Assembly: GCA_900539845.1 (NCBI GenBank)
Contig: UQDP01000012.1
Coordinates: 6,347-70,346, forward strand
DNA length: 64,000 nucleotides
Direction: 5' to 3'
From: an uncultured Oscillospiraceae bacterium
Lineage (GTDB): Bacteria; Bacillota; Clostridia; Oscillospirales; Acutalibacteraceae
The notes beneath the pieces were generated by a model. It was given only the letters and a program-made list of their open reading frames with translations, was not told the origin of the DNA and ran no database searches. Within the stretch, counting starts at the first letter, position 1; every line of letters starts with the position of its first letter. Position numbers and translations under genes: made by a program. Shown here in pieces: positions 46,351-55,788 of this stretch.

Positions 46351-47556
46351 TTGAATACATATGCAACCTATTTTGTGAATGATGAAAAAACTCCTTTAAG
46401 ATACGGCGAAATCAACCTTATAAATCCAAAAAGAAAGCGGCTGAGGGGCGAACAGGAAAAGGAGGGCATTGAAGCATATCCCGTTTTCTGCGGCTTCTGC
46501 GGCACGGATTTTGAACTCATGAAAATGGGCAGGGCCGGTGCGCTTTCGCCTAAGTTCCCGCAGGGGGAAACCAGACTCATAAACGGTCATGAAGGCGTTG
46601 TATGGGTGCCGGATGAAAAGCGTTTCGCCATTGTGCTGATCCGGGGGGGAGACAGCTTCGATCCAACGCGTTTCACAGAGGACGAAAGCTATTTTGAATA
46701 CGGCTGTGATAAGGCGGACGGTATATTCTGCGATAAGGGCTATTTTAATCCCGATATGCTGCTGCATCTGCCTGCAAAATATGAAAAGCTTGAAAAACTT
46801 CCCTTGTCTCTGGCAAAGAAACTTGTTTTCTCAGATCCTTATGCCTGCGCGATATTCCAGCACGAAAGAATGTGCGATATCGGTGAGGCGCAGAATTTCA
46901 GAGTGATCATGGCGCGTGAAAAGTGCAGCGAACAGGAAGCAAGGGCAGCCGCAAAGGAGGAAACCTTTGACCGCACGGTGATCTTCGGGCTCGGAACCAC
47001 CGGCCTGTTTATAGGAGATCAGATAAGGCGCAATCATAAGAATGCAAAGATCCTTTTTGTTGCAAGAAGTGCTGCGGATTCGGAAAAAGCAAAATTTGCA
47101 GCGGAAACCGTAAAGGCTGATTATCTTTGCACAAATAATCTCAGTGAAAAGGAAACTGCCGAAGAGATCATACGGTGTCTCGGCGGCACGGCAAGTGTGT
47201 TTGTGGGCACCAGCGGCACAAATGTAGAGCATGCAGTGGCTTTTGAGCAAGGCGTTCTTGGCTGCAACGGCATTTACAACAGCTTTTCGCTCGGCCCCAA
47301 GGTGCGTTTTGATACAATGCCGTTCGGTTTTAAAAACCATGTTATCTTGTCATCCATAAATTTCACGCAGAAACATATGCAAGAGGCTATTTCCATCCTC
47401 TGCGAAAGCAGATTTGATGCGTTAGTGAAGCTGATTGATAAGGATGAATTTATATCGGATCCGATCGGCGCCTACGAAAACAAGATATACAGCAAGGGTG
47501 CGCCGCTGAAAACAGCTGTGATATGGAACAAAGACTATATAAACGAGGGAGAATAA
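46351..47556 (+). CDS. Zinc-type medium-chain dehydrogenase, sugar dehydrogenase-like
   Basis: A 401-aa MDR-family enzyme starting at TTG with AAAGGCGGAAAC upstream. The catalytic zinc site is seen as GFCGTDFELMK and INGHEGVVWV, and the NAD(P)-binding region as TVIFGLGTTGLFIGDQIRR. The CGTD motif and lack of the four-cysteine structural zinc lobe recall archaeal-type glucose dehydrogenases. It is followed without a gap by a second dehydrogenase. I infer oxidation of a sugar released by the glycosidases; which one is unknown. Confidence 0.82.
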   Translation: MNTYATYFVNDEKTPLRYGEINLINPKRKRLRGEQEKEGIEAYPVFCGFCGTDFELMKMGRAGALSPKFPQGETRLINGHEGVVWVPDEKRFAIVLIRGGDSFDPTRFTEDESYFEYGCDKADGIFCDKGYFNPDMLLHLPAKYEKLEKLPLSLAKKLVFSDPYACAIFQHERMCDIGEAQNFRVIMAREKCSEQEARAAAKEETFDRTVIFGLGTTGLFIGDQIRRNHKNAKILFVARSAADSEKAKFAAETVKADYLCTNNLSEKETAEEIIRCLGGTASVFVGTSGTNVEHAVAFEQGVLGCNGIYNSFSLGPKVRFDTMPFGFKNHVILSSINFTQKHMQEAISILCESRFDALVKLIDKDEFISDPIGAYENKIYSKGAPLKTAVIWNKDYINEGE

Positions 47557-48582
47557 ATGAAAGCGATTCAGATTACACAACCCGGTGAGGTAAAGCTTAT
47601 AGAAAAAGAAATGCCTGTGCGCAAAAGCGGCGAGGCGCTTTTGAAGGTGCAGTACTGCGGAATATGCGGAGCAGACGTTGCGTCTTTCACGGGAAATCAG
47701 CCGTTTACGACTTATCCGAGGATACCCGGTCACGAGTTTTCGGCACAGATCGTTGAGATAGACGAGAATGACCAAGGATTTAAAAGCGGCGATATTATCA
47801 CGGCCAACCCGTATTTTAACTGCGGTGAATGTTATGCCTGCAAACGCGGAATCGTGAATGCCTGCACCGATAATCAAACAATGGGCGTTCAGCGTGACGG
47901 CAGTTTTCAGGAATATATCACAATGCCTGTTGAAAGGCTTATAGACGGCAAAGGTCTGTCTGCAAAAGAGCTTGCGCTGATTGAGCCGTTTTCCATAAGC
48001 TGTCATGCTCTGTCAAGGGCAGAGGTCAGGAAGGGCGATAATCTGCTGATCATGGGCGCTGGTCCTATCGGGCTTTTTGCGCTGATCAAGGCTAAATCCA
48101 TGGGCGCAAGAGTGCTGATTGCCGATATGCTGAATAACCGCCTTGCGCTTGCCAGGGATTACGGCGCGGACTGTATTGTCAATGTGAAAGAAACGGATCT
48201 GCACACTGCCTGTGAGAAATTCACAAACGGCAACGGTTTTGATGTTTGTGTTGAGGCATGCGGCGCTCCCGAAACGTTTTTGTCCTGCATTGACGAAGCC
48301 GCGCACGGCGCGAATATCATACTGATAGGAAACGGAAAAAGAGAGACCACTTTCGTTCATTCTGTCATACTCAAAAAAGAACTCAACCTTTTCGGCAGCC
48401 GCAACTCTTTCACAAAGGATTTTGAAGAACTGATTGAGCTTGTTTCAAGCGGCAGTGTAGATATTTTGAAAATGGTGAGCGGCGTGTATGATAAGGAAAA
48501 CGCGGCAGATGCGTTTGATGCTCTTGTGCACAACGACGGCTCTCTTGCCAAACTGCTTATTAAAATGGACGGTACACTCTGA
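47557..48582 (+). CDS. Zinc-dependent polyol/sugar dehydrogenase (MDR, COG1063 type)
   Basis: A 341-aa enzyme with catalytic zinc ligands in YCGICGADVAS and PGHEFSAQ, a structural zinc lobe NCGECYACKRGIVNAC, and the Rossmann motif LLIMGAGPIGLFALIKAKS. The sequence resembles sorbitol dehydrogenase, L-galactonate dehydrogenase and RspB. The start follows the previous stop directly (GGGAG upstream), and the end shares a base with the next gene. It likely works on a sugar alcohol or sugar acid made in the same pathway. Confidence 0.9.
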   Translation: MKAIQITQPGEVKLIEKEMPVRKSGEALLKVQYCGICGADVASFTGNQPFTTYPRIPGHEFSAQIVEIDENDQGFKSGDIITANPYFNCGECYACKRGIVNACTDNQTMGVQRDGSFQEYITMPVERLIDGKGLSAKELALIEPFSISCHALSRAEVRKGDNLLIMGAGPIGLFALIKAKSMGARVLIADMLNNRLALARDYGADCIVNVKETDLHTACEKFTNGNGFDVCVEACGAPETFLSCIDEAAHGANIILIGNGKRETTFVHSVILKKELNLFGSRNSFTKDFEELIELVSSGSVDILKMVSGVYDKENAADAFDALVHNDGSLAKLLIKMDGTL

Positions 48583-49457
48583 TGATCATTGACGCGCACA
48601 CGCATCTGTGGAAAAAGCAGGAAGGGCGGGTAGACGGAAAACCTGTTGTTCCGCTTGAAAACGGAAAAAGCGATTTCGGAGGCGAGATACGGCAGATGAT
48701 GCCGCCGTATATGCTGAACTGCGAAAACAATGCCGAAATGCTCATATCCAATATGGATTATGCCTGCGTTAACGGCGCTGTGATAACGCAGGAGGAGATA
48801 GACGGAAATCAGGATAATTATCTGCTTTCTGTTAAGGAAAAATATCCGAACAGAATTAAAATTTGCAGCCTTTATGAAGAGGGAAAACCGTTCAGAACGG
48901 ATGGCTTTGACGGAATTAAGATATGCGCGGGCAGATTGCCCACGCAGGATCTTACAAAGCATTTTCACGTGTTTGAAACGGCGGCGGAGAAGAACCTGTT
49001 TCTTTCCATCGATATGGCGGACGGAGATAAACAGACAGGTTCGCTGCTTGAAATGATACAGCAGTATCCCGATCTTAGGATAGCAATAGGTCATTTCGGT
49101 ATGGTAACAAGAAAAGGCTGGAAAGAGCAGATAAAGCTGGCGCGGAATAGAAATGTTTACATTGAAAGCGGCGGAATAACCTGGCTCTTTAACAGCGAAT
49201 TCTATCCGTTTGTGTCCGCAGTCAAAGCGATTAAAGAAGCGGCGGAGATTTGCGGCTTTGATAAACTGATGTGGGGCAGCGATTATCCGCGCACCATGGT
49301 TGAAATCACATATAAGATGAGTTTTGATTTTATTCAGAAATCGTGGGAACTTACAGATCTCGAAAAACAGAAATTTTTATTTGAGAATGCACGGCATTTT
49401 TATAAATTCGGCAGTTTTGAACCGCTGTCACGCCCGAAGAATATGCTGGAGGACTGA
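48582..49457 (+). CDS. Amidohydrolase-2 family metal-dependent hydrolase, lactonase-like
   Basis: A 291-aa TIM-barrel hydrolase (PF04909 type). It starts MIIDAHTHLWKKQEGR with the HxH metal motif, and has IAIGHFGMVTRKGW and the catalytic Asp in LMWGSDYPRTMVEI. In the family, fuconolactone and rhamnonolactone hydrolases open sugar lactones. Placed after two sugar dehydrogenases, lactone hydrolysis is the natural guess. Other members are decarboxylases or amidases, so the substrate is open. It shares one base with the previous gene. Confidence 0.83.
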   Translation: MIIDAHTHLWKKQEGRVDGKPVVPLENGKSDFGGEIRQMMPPYMLNCENNAEMLISNMDYACVNGAVITQEEIDGNQDNYLLSVKEKYPNRIKICSLYEEGKPFRTDGFDGIKICAGRLPTQDLTKHFHVFETAAEKNLFLSIDMADGDKQTGSLLEMIQQYPDLRIAIGHFGMVTRKGWKEQIKLARNRNVYIESGGITWLFNSEFYPFVSAVKAIKEAAEICGFDKLMWGSDYPRTMVEITYKMSFDFIQKSWELTDLEKQKFLFENARHFYKFGSFEPLSRPKNMLED

Positions 49458-49459
49458 AA

Positions 49460-50938
49460 ATGACCGATAAACAGAAAAAAGATTATCTTGCAAAAATAGA
49501 TGAGGTAAACAAGCAGGGGAAATATAAGCCGGATTGGCAGAGCCTTTCGGAATATCCCGTTCCAAAGTGGTATAAAGAGGCTAAATTCGGTATTTTTATC
49601 CACTGGGGAATTTACAGCGTGCCCGCGTTTTTCAGCGAGTGGTACTGCCGCATGATGTATTGGAAAGGCAATCCCACGCACTGGCATCACCTAAGGAAAT
49701 ACGGCAAAGCTTTCAATTACCGTGATTTTATCCCGATGTTTAAGGCGGAGAAGTTCAATGCCGATGAATGGGCAAGGTTCATCAAGGCAAGCGGCGCTAA
49801 ATTCGCGATGCCCGTGGGCGAGCACCACGACGGCTTTAAGATGTATAACAGCGATCTGAGCGAATGGAACTCCGTTCATATGGGGCCGAAAAGAGATATA
49901 CTCGGCGAGCTTAAAGAGGCGTTTGAAAAGAATGGAATCATTTTTTCAACGTCAAGTCACCGCGCGGAGCATTTCTGGTTTTTAAACGGCGGCGCAACTG
50001 TGGGCTACAAAAACGAAACGCAGGATGAAGAATACCGCGAGCTTTACGGCGAATGCAGCAATGTATATAAACGCAACGATCTTTTTACGATGCTCAAACA
50101 GGAACATGGAATCGAACCCAGCAGGGAATGGCTTGAGGACTGGCTCGTTTCCTCATGTGATCTGATAGACCGATATCAGCCCGCGTCGCTCTTTTTTGAC
50201 TGGTGGGTATCACACAGGGCATTCAGACCGTATATGAAAAAATTTCTTGCCTATTATTACAACCGCTCTGCCGAGTGGGGCAAAGAGGTGTGCGTATATT
50301 ATAAATCTGACGCAGTAATGTATAACTGCGCGATCTTTGACAGGGAACGCGGTCAGCTGGAGAATATAAGCCCGTATATATGGCAGGGTGAAACGTCAAC
50401 AGCATATAACTCTTGGAGCTATTGCACAACAAATCATTTTAAAAAGCCGGAGATCATAGCCTGCAACCTGCTGGACGTTATTTCCAAGAACGGCTGTTTC
50501 GTGCTCAATTTGGGTCCGAAAGCGGACGGAACTTTCTGCCTTGAGGAAAAGTATATTATTTCCGAGATAGGTAAATGGACAAAGAAAAACGAAGAGGCTA
50601 TATGGGGAACACAGCCGTATAAAGTGTTCGGCGAAGGCAAAAAGCAAAAGGGCGGTTCTTTTACGGAGCACTTCAGCTATACTCCGAATGATTACCGTTT
50701 CACTTGTAAGACCGGCGCGGTCTATGCCTTTGCGCTCAAGCCCAAGGGAAAGTCTGAATTCAGAATTAAAACGCTTGGCGATACGATGGATACATTTCAC
50801 TGCGTCATTAAAAACATTTTTGTTCTGGGCAGTGATGTAAAAGTGCATTATTCTCAGGATAAAAAGAGCCTTACCATAAAAACAGATAAAAAAATAACGG
50901 ATTCAATGCCTGTGTGCTTTAAAATTGAGGTGGACTGA
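49460..50938 (+). CDS. Alpha-L-fucosidase, GH29
   Basis: A 492-aa GH29 protein without a signal peptide. Motifs are WYKEAKFGIFIHWGIYSVPA, FAMPVGEHHDGFKMYNSD and the nucleophile Asp in ASLFFDWWVSH. A C-terminal beta-sandwich (FTCKTGAVYAFALKPKGKS) is present. The full FGIFIHWGIYSVPAF signature makes it the most canonical fucosidase of the four GH29 copies. It shares one base with the next gene (TGATG overlap), so expression of the two is coupled. Confidence 0.95.
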   Translation: MTDKQKKDYLAKIDEVNKQGKYKPDWQSLSEYPVPKWYKEAKFGIFIHWGIYSVPAFFSEWYCRMMYWKGNPTHWHHLRKYGKAFNYRDFIPMFKAEKFNADEWARFIKASGAKFAMPVGEHHDGFKMYNSDLSEWNSVHMGPKRDILGELKEAFEKNGIIFSTSSHRAEHFWFLNGGATVGYKNETQDEEYRELYGECSNVYKRNDLFTMLKQEHGIEPSREWLEDWLVSSCDLIDRYQPASLFFDWWVSHRAFRPYMKKFLAYYYNRSAEWGKEVCVYYKSDAVMYNCAIFDRERGQLENISPYIWQGETSTAYNSWSYCTTNHFKKPEIIACNLLDVISKNGCFVLNLGPKADGTFCLEEKYIISEIGKWTKKNEEAIWGTQPYKVFGEGKKQKGGSFTEHFSYTPNDYRFTCKTGAVYAFALKPKGKSEFRIKTLGDTMDTFHCVIKNIFVLGSDVKVHYSQDKKSLTIKTDKKITDSMPVCFKIEVD

Positions 50939-52815
50939 TGAAAAAAAGCAACATTAAATTAAGCATCAATGAACTTACGGGAGATTATGAAATCAAACAC
51001 AAGGGCTTTTCGTGGATCAGCGACGGCAGACGCCCTTATATCATCCTGCGCAGAAAAGCAGGAAATAAATATATCAGCACATACAGGCCGCTCTATTCCG
51101 CGCTGAAGAGAACTTTTGAGTATTCGGACGATCAGATCGTTACACACCTGAGCAATTATGTTGCTTTCGGCAGAAAGCTGGACTTCACGCTTGTGCTCAC
51201 GGCGAAAATTACGGGCTGTGACACGGTTGAATTTTCACTTAAAGCCGAAAATGAAACCGGATACGATATCCGCGCGGTATATTTCCCCGCGCCGTTCAAT
51301 TCAAAGACGAAGGGTGCAAAATCCTACCATGTGGACGCGATGCGGCAGGGCTTCCTGATGCCGGACGGTTATAAGAAAAACATTCTTTCAACGATCGGAT
51401 TTGAGCATTATCTCAGAAAGATCAACACGGGCGACTGCTATATGCCGTTCTGGGGCAGGGTCTGCGACGGACATGGCTTTTGTGCGATAGCCGAAACCCC
51501 GTATGACGCCTGCATGTTTTCCTCTATCGGAAGAAGAAACGCATTTGTTAACTCCGTTCACTGGTGCTCTTCTTTGGGCAAGCTTTCTTATGAGCGAAAA
51601 CTGCGTTTCATTTTCCATGATAAATGTGATTACAACACAATTGCTAAAGATTACAGAAGCTATTTGATTGAAACCGGTCAGTTTGTATCGATAGAAGACA
51701 AGATCAGGAAAAATAAAAATATAGAAAAAATGATCGGAACGCCCGTTTTGCACCACAGAATCTTTACCAATATTCAGCCTGCGTCCAAATTCTATAAGAA
51801 GAACGGCGACAATCAAAAACTGATGGCAACCTTTGATCAGCGTGCGCAGCAACTTGAAAAGATCAAAGAAATGGGTCTTGAAAAGCTGTATATACATACG
51901 GACGGCTGGGGCAAACTGGGCTATGACAACAATCATCCCTACATTCTTCCGCCCTGTCCGCAGGCAGGCGGCTGGTCGGGGCTGAAAAATCTGGCGGACA
52001 CCTGCCGCCGGCTCGGTTACATTTTTGCGCTTCATGATCAGTACAGGGACTTTTACTATACTTCTCCTGTTTATGATAAAGAAAAGGCGGTAACGAATAT
52101 CGACGGCTCCCATCCGTATTGCTCCATATGGGACGGCGGTGAGCATACCTTCCTTTGTGCCTCGCAGGCGCCCGCTTTTGTTAAAAAAACATACACGGAG
52201 CTTGAAGAGCATGATATTGATGTTCAGGGCGCTTATCTTGATGTGTTTTCCGTTATGTGGGGAGATGAATGCTTCCATCCGAATCACACGATCACAAGAG
52301 AGAAAAGCATAAAGCACCGTGGCGAATGCTTCGATTATCTCAATGATAAAGGGTTGATTATGTCCTCGGAGGAGCCTGCCATGCAGCTGCTTGATAAGAT
52401 TGCGCTTGTTCACCACGGTCCTTATACTTTAAGACCGCAGGAGGACGGTCAGGCGGTCGGCATACCCGTTCCGCTAGGCAGCCTTGTTTATCACGACTGC
52501 ATACTCATCCCGTGGAACTGGTGGCACAATTGGGGCATTCCCAGGGGCGAGAGCGGTGTCATGCACTGCGCGCTGAATGCAGGCCTTCCGTATTTTCATC
52601 CGTTCAATGAAAGTGAAACGCAGCTGATCTCGGATGATGCACTCAAAGCGGAGATCAAAGAGGTCAAGGAGCTTGCACAGATTCAGGCGAAGCTGTATAA
52701 CAAGGAAATGGTAAAGCATGAATTTGTGGGCAGCTTCAGCTGCCAAAAAGCCATTTATTCGGACGGCACGGTCATAACAGTCGATTTCAAAAACAATACA
52801 TATGAGGTAAAATAA
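50938..52815 (+). CDS. GH129-like alpha-N-acetylgalactosaminidase
   Basis: A 625-aa cytoplasmic-looking protein with an N-terminal beta-sandwich and a barrel containing KLYIHTDGWGKLGYDNNHP, DVQGAYLDVFSVMWGDECF and GLIMSSEEPAMQLL. The aspartate of YLDVFS is residue 435 and the first glutamate of SSEEP is residue 478. These are the positions I recall for the catalytic pair of the bifidobacterial GH129 enzyme NagBb, which is also intracellular and cleaves GalNAc-alpha-Ser/Thr (Tn antigen). The size fits as well. A DUF5696 label would be an alternative. It follows the GH29 gene with an overlapping start. Confidence 0.72.
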   Translation: MKKSNIKLSINELTGDYEIKHKGFSWISDGRRPYIILRRKAGNKYISTYRPLYSALKRTFEYSDDQIVTHLSNYVAFGRKLDFTLVLTAKITGCDTVEFSLKAENETGYDIRAVYFPAPFNSKTKGAKSYHVDAMRQGFLMPDGYKKNILSTIGFEHYLRKINTGDCYMPFWGRVCDGHGFCAIAETPYDACMFSSIGRRNAFVNSVHWCSSLGKLSYERKLRFIFHDKCDYNTIAKDYRSYLIETGQFVSIEDKIRKNKNIEKMIGTPVLHHRIFTNIQPASKFYKKNGDNQKLMATFDQRAQQLEKIKEMGLEKLYIHTDGWGKLGYDNNHPYILPPCPQAGGWSGLKNLADTCRRLGYIFALHDQYRDFYYTSPVYDKEKAVTNIDGSHPYCSIWDGGEHTFLCASQAPAFVKKTYTELEEHDIDVQGAYLDVFSVMWGDECFHPNHTITREKSIKHRGECFDYLNDKGLIMSSEEPAMQLLDKIALVHHGPYTLRPQEDGQAVGIPVPLGSLVYHDCILIPWNWWHNWGIPRGESGVMHCALNAGLPYFHPFNESETQLISDDALKAEIKEVKELAQIQAKLYNKEMVKHEFVGSFSCQKAIYSDGTVITVDFKNNTYEVK

Positions 52816-52818
52816 TTT

Positions 52819-54726
52819 ATGCTGACATTCACAAAAAAACAGTTCAAATGCAGCACAATGAAACAGCAAGCTGTATTGCCGCCGCTTTCTTACGAGAGGG
52901 AAGCGCTGAAGTTCAGATCCACGATTCAAGATTACGACGGTCTGTATATAGGTTACGGAACACGCGAAACGGCATATCCGTATACGGATCAGAATCTATA
53001 TGAGGATGAAACGGAACAAGAACTGCCGGTTGCGGTTCTTGAAAATGAATTTCTGTACGCAGAATTTCTGCCCACTCTGGGAGCAAGGCTCTGGAAGCTT
53101 TATGATAAGAAACACAAAAGGGATATATTGTATACCAATGACGTCATCCGTTTTCGCAATCTCAGTATACGCAACGCATGGTTTTCGGGCGGCGTTGAGT
53201 GGAACTGCGCGGTGATCGGTCATACGCCGTTTACCTGCTCGCCTATATATACGGCAAAAGTAACAGGAAAAAACGGGGAAGAAGTGCTGCGCTTTTATGA
53301 GTTTGAACGCGTAAGAGGTATTTATTATCAGATGGATTTCTGGCTTGACAGAAATGTGCTGATGTCCTGCGTCAGAATAACGAACCCCAACGATGAGGTT
53401 GTTCCGATGTATTGGTGGAGCAATATGGCAACGCCGGAATATAAAGGCGGCAGAGTCGTTGTGCCGGCGGACAGTGCGTATAATAACTCGGATGGTATGG
53501 GCATAAAGAAATCCGAAATACCCATTGATGAGGGCATAGATGTTTCTTATCCCGAAAACATTCCAAACACGATAGATTATTTTTACGATATAGATAAAAA
53601 CGAAAACAAATTTATTGCAAATGTGGATGCAGACGGTTTCGGCCTTTTGCAGTTCTCCGGCAACAGAATGAAAGGCAGAAAGCTGTTTTCATGGGGGCAT
53701 ATCAAAGGCTCGGAACACTGGCAGAATATACTGACCGATAAAGCCGGATGGTATGTTGAGATCCAGGCAGGGCTTGGCAAAACACAGTATGAATGCCTGC
53801 CGATGCCGCCTAAAACGGTGTGGAGCTTTATGGAGTGCTACACGCTTGCCGATATCGGAAAGAGCAGTGTTCAAAAGCCGTATGACGAGCTTGTGCAGAG
53901 TGTTAATGATAAGGTAAACAGCCTGTATTCATCCGATGCGCTTGACAGGCTGTGCAAAGAGGCGGAAAGCGATATCTCTCTTCAGAAAGGCGAGCTCGTG
54001 TTCAGCGGCAGCGGTTTCGGCTATGTGAACGGTATGCTTCTGCAAAATGTGCCCGAGCAGCTTGCGTTCACTGCCGAAGACGATGCAAGGGAATGGATAG
54101 ATTTTGTGAATAACGGCACATTTTCGGGCACTGCAAGCTCCTTTGCTTTCGGGGACGCAATGAAAGGCAGGCTTTCAGAAGCTCTCGGCGGTCAGGACTG
54201 GCAGGTTCCTTATCAGCTTGCTCTGATTGCTTATGACGGCAGAGATTTTGAAAGCGCGAAAACATTGTGTGAGCAAAGTCTGATATTGGATAACAATTAT
54301 CTCAATAATCATCTTTATGCTGCGCTCCTTTATCAGCAGAATAAACCGTTTTCGTATTTTGCTCTTAAATGTCTCAGGCTGAAAAAGGATGATTATTCCG
54401 TTTGTGAAAGCATCTTCAGGCTGCTGCTTAAAGGCGAATGCTATAATGAAGTCATCCATGTGTTTGCCGAGATCGGCGAGAATCTGAAACATTCACCCAG
54501 GCTGAATATGTACCTGGCAATGGCATATCTCAGATCGGGAGATGCGGATACAGCCGAAGAGGTACTGCTTCGGGACGGCGGATTGAAGCTGCTTGATTTC
54601 CGCGAGGGAGATAAGTTCCTCGATACGCTCTATAAAGGTATAAGAAAAGAAAAATACGGCGAAAAAGAGAATGAGGTTATTGTTCCCGAGCAATTTGACT
54701 TCATTGTTTTCAAACCGAAGAATTAA
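52819..54726 (+). CDS. DUF5107 protein, second copy
   Basis: A 635-aa protein with a DUF5107 beta-sandwich: PTLGARLWKLYDKKHKRDIL, FSGGVEWNCAVIGHTPF and VVPMYWWSNMATPEYKGG. Only a short TPR-like C-terminal part follows (residues about 470-610; PYQLALIAYDGRDFESA), versus the long array in the first copy at 42038. No signal peptide. Start at the ATG 52819 with GAGGTAAAA upstream. It is followed 12 bp later by a metallophosphoesterase gene, repeating the arrangement seen at 42038-46330. Function unknown. Confidence 0.82.
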   Translation: MLTFTKKQFKCSTMKQQAVLPPLSYEREALKFRSTIQDYDGLYIGYGTRETAYPYTDQNLYEDETEQELPVAVLENEFLYAEFLPTLGARLWKLYDKKHKRDILYTNDVIRFRNLSIRNAWFSGGVEWNCAVIGHTPFTCSPIYTAKVTGKNGEEVLRFYEFERVRGIYYQMDFWLDRNVLMSCVRITNPNDEVVPMYWWSNMATPEYKGGRVVVPADSAYNNSDGMGIKKSEIPIDEGIDVSYPENIPNTIDYFYDIDKNENKFIANVDADGFGLLQFSGNRMKGRKLFSWGHIKGSEHWQNILTDKAGWYVEIQAGLGKTQYECLPMPPKTVWSFMECYTLADIGKSSVQKPYDELVQSVNDKVNSLYSSDALDRLCKEAESDISLQKGELVFSGSGFGYVNGMLLQNVPEQLAFTAEDDAREWIDFVNNGTFSGTASSFAFGDAMKGRLSEALGGQDWQVPYQLALIAYDGRDFESAKTLCEQSLILDNNYLNNHLYAALLYQQNKPFSYFALKCLRLKKDDYSVCESIFRLLLKGECYNEVIHVFAEIGENLKHSPRLNMYLAMAYLRSGDADTAEEVLLRDGGLKLLDFREGDKFLDTLYKGIRKEKYGEKENEVIVPEQFDFIVFKPKN

Positions 54727-54738
54727 GGGAGAATTACT

Positions 54739-55788
54739 ATGAAAAAAGGGGTAAAAGTTTTACTTTGCGTTTTGCTTGCGGTTGTTTTGGTTGTGTGTTC
54801 CGTATTTGCGTTTGTGGGGCTTTACGGAAAAGATTATGAAAGGGCTGACGATACCGTGTATTCCGTGCTTCAGGTAACCGATGTACATATTTTAAACGAT
54901 GAAAAAAAGGACGCCAAGGCGTTTAAAACGATCACGGCTATGGTAGAGGCGTCAGAGCCCGATATGATCGTTGTAACGGGCGATGTTACAAGTGAAAAAG
55001 AGAATTTCACCGCTTTTAAAACATTCTGCACATTTATGGAAGAATTCAACATTCCGTGGGCCTTCGTGTTCGGAAATCACGAAGGGCTTGATATTGCCTA
55101 TGAGCCGGGAGAAGTGCTTGATCCCGAAAAGATTGCCGATAAGCAGACTTTGAGCGATTACCTTGAATCGCTTGACAACTGTATCTATGAGCGCGGCGAT
55201 GAGAATGTGGACGGTATGGGCAATTATTATTACAACGTAACAGATGAAAACGGCAAGGTCATAACCTCGCTGATTATGATGGACAGCCACAGCTATGACG
55301 AGGAAAACGAGGGCTACGACCACTTCCACGAAAATCAGGTCGAGTGGTATGAAAACACCATTAAATCAATTGCCAAAGAGGTGAACGGCGATGAAACAAA
55401 GGTAGTTCCGTCGCTTGCGTTTTTCCATGTTCCGATGCAGGAATACAGAACGGGATATGACGAGGCAAAGGGTACGGATAAACGCCTTTGGGGATACCGT
55501 TTTGAGGGCGAGGGATGCCCTGCTGTTGACGATCAGATGTTTGAAAAGATGGTCGAGCTCGGTTCAACAAAAGGCTGCTTCGCCGGTCATGATCATATGA
55601 ACAATTACGAGGTGGAATATCAGGGAATACGCCTTGCTTACGGTCTCTCCTGCGACCACAATATTTATGTGGTTCCGCTTCGCGGCGGCAAGCTTATTGA
55701 TATCAAAGAGGACGGCAGTTTCACCACGCGCGCGCTTTTCCGCCACAGGGCAATGAGCGGTATAACCTTTGGAAAAGAGGTTAAATGA
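54739..55788 (+). CDS. Membrane-anchored metallophosphoesterase, second copy
   Basis: A 349-aa paralogue of the protein at 45266-46330. It has an N-terminal helix (VLLCVLLAVVLVVCSVFAFV), then LQVTDVHI, VTGDVTSEKE, VFGNHEGLD, FFHVPMQEYRTG and FAGHDHMNNYE. The metal site is complete, with NHE replacing the more usual NHD. The helix suggests it acts outside the membrane. It overlaps the next gene by 4 bp (ATGA). Having two copies suggests different substrates, or one for each DUF5107 partner. Confidence 0.88.
   Translation: MKKGVKVLLCVLLAVVLVVCSVFAFVGLYGKDYERADDTVYSVLQVTDVHILNDEKKDAKAFKTITAMVEASEPDMIVVTGDVTSEKENFTAFKTFCTFMEEFNIPWAFVFGNHEGLDIAYEPGEVLDPEKIADKQTLSDYLESLDNCIYERGDENVDGMGNYYYNVTDENGKVITSLIMMDSHSYDEENEGYDHFHENQVEWYENTIKSIAKEVNGDETKVVPSLAFFHVPMQEYRTGYDEAKGTDKRLWGYRFEGEGCPAVDDQMFEKMVELGSTKGCFAGHDHMNNYEVEYQGIRLAYGLSCDHNIYVVPLRGGKLIDIKEDGSFTTRALFRHRAMSGITFGKEVK

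Noticed and set aside
45266-55788. Metallophosphoesterases as secreted nucleases or 5'-nucleotidases
   Set aside because: The C-terminal 5'-nucleotidase domain is missing and the HVP-x-EY pattern points to another branch of the superfamily, so I left the substrate open.
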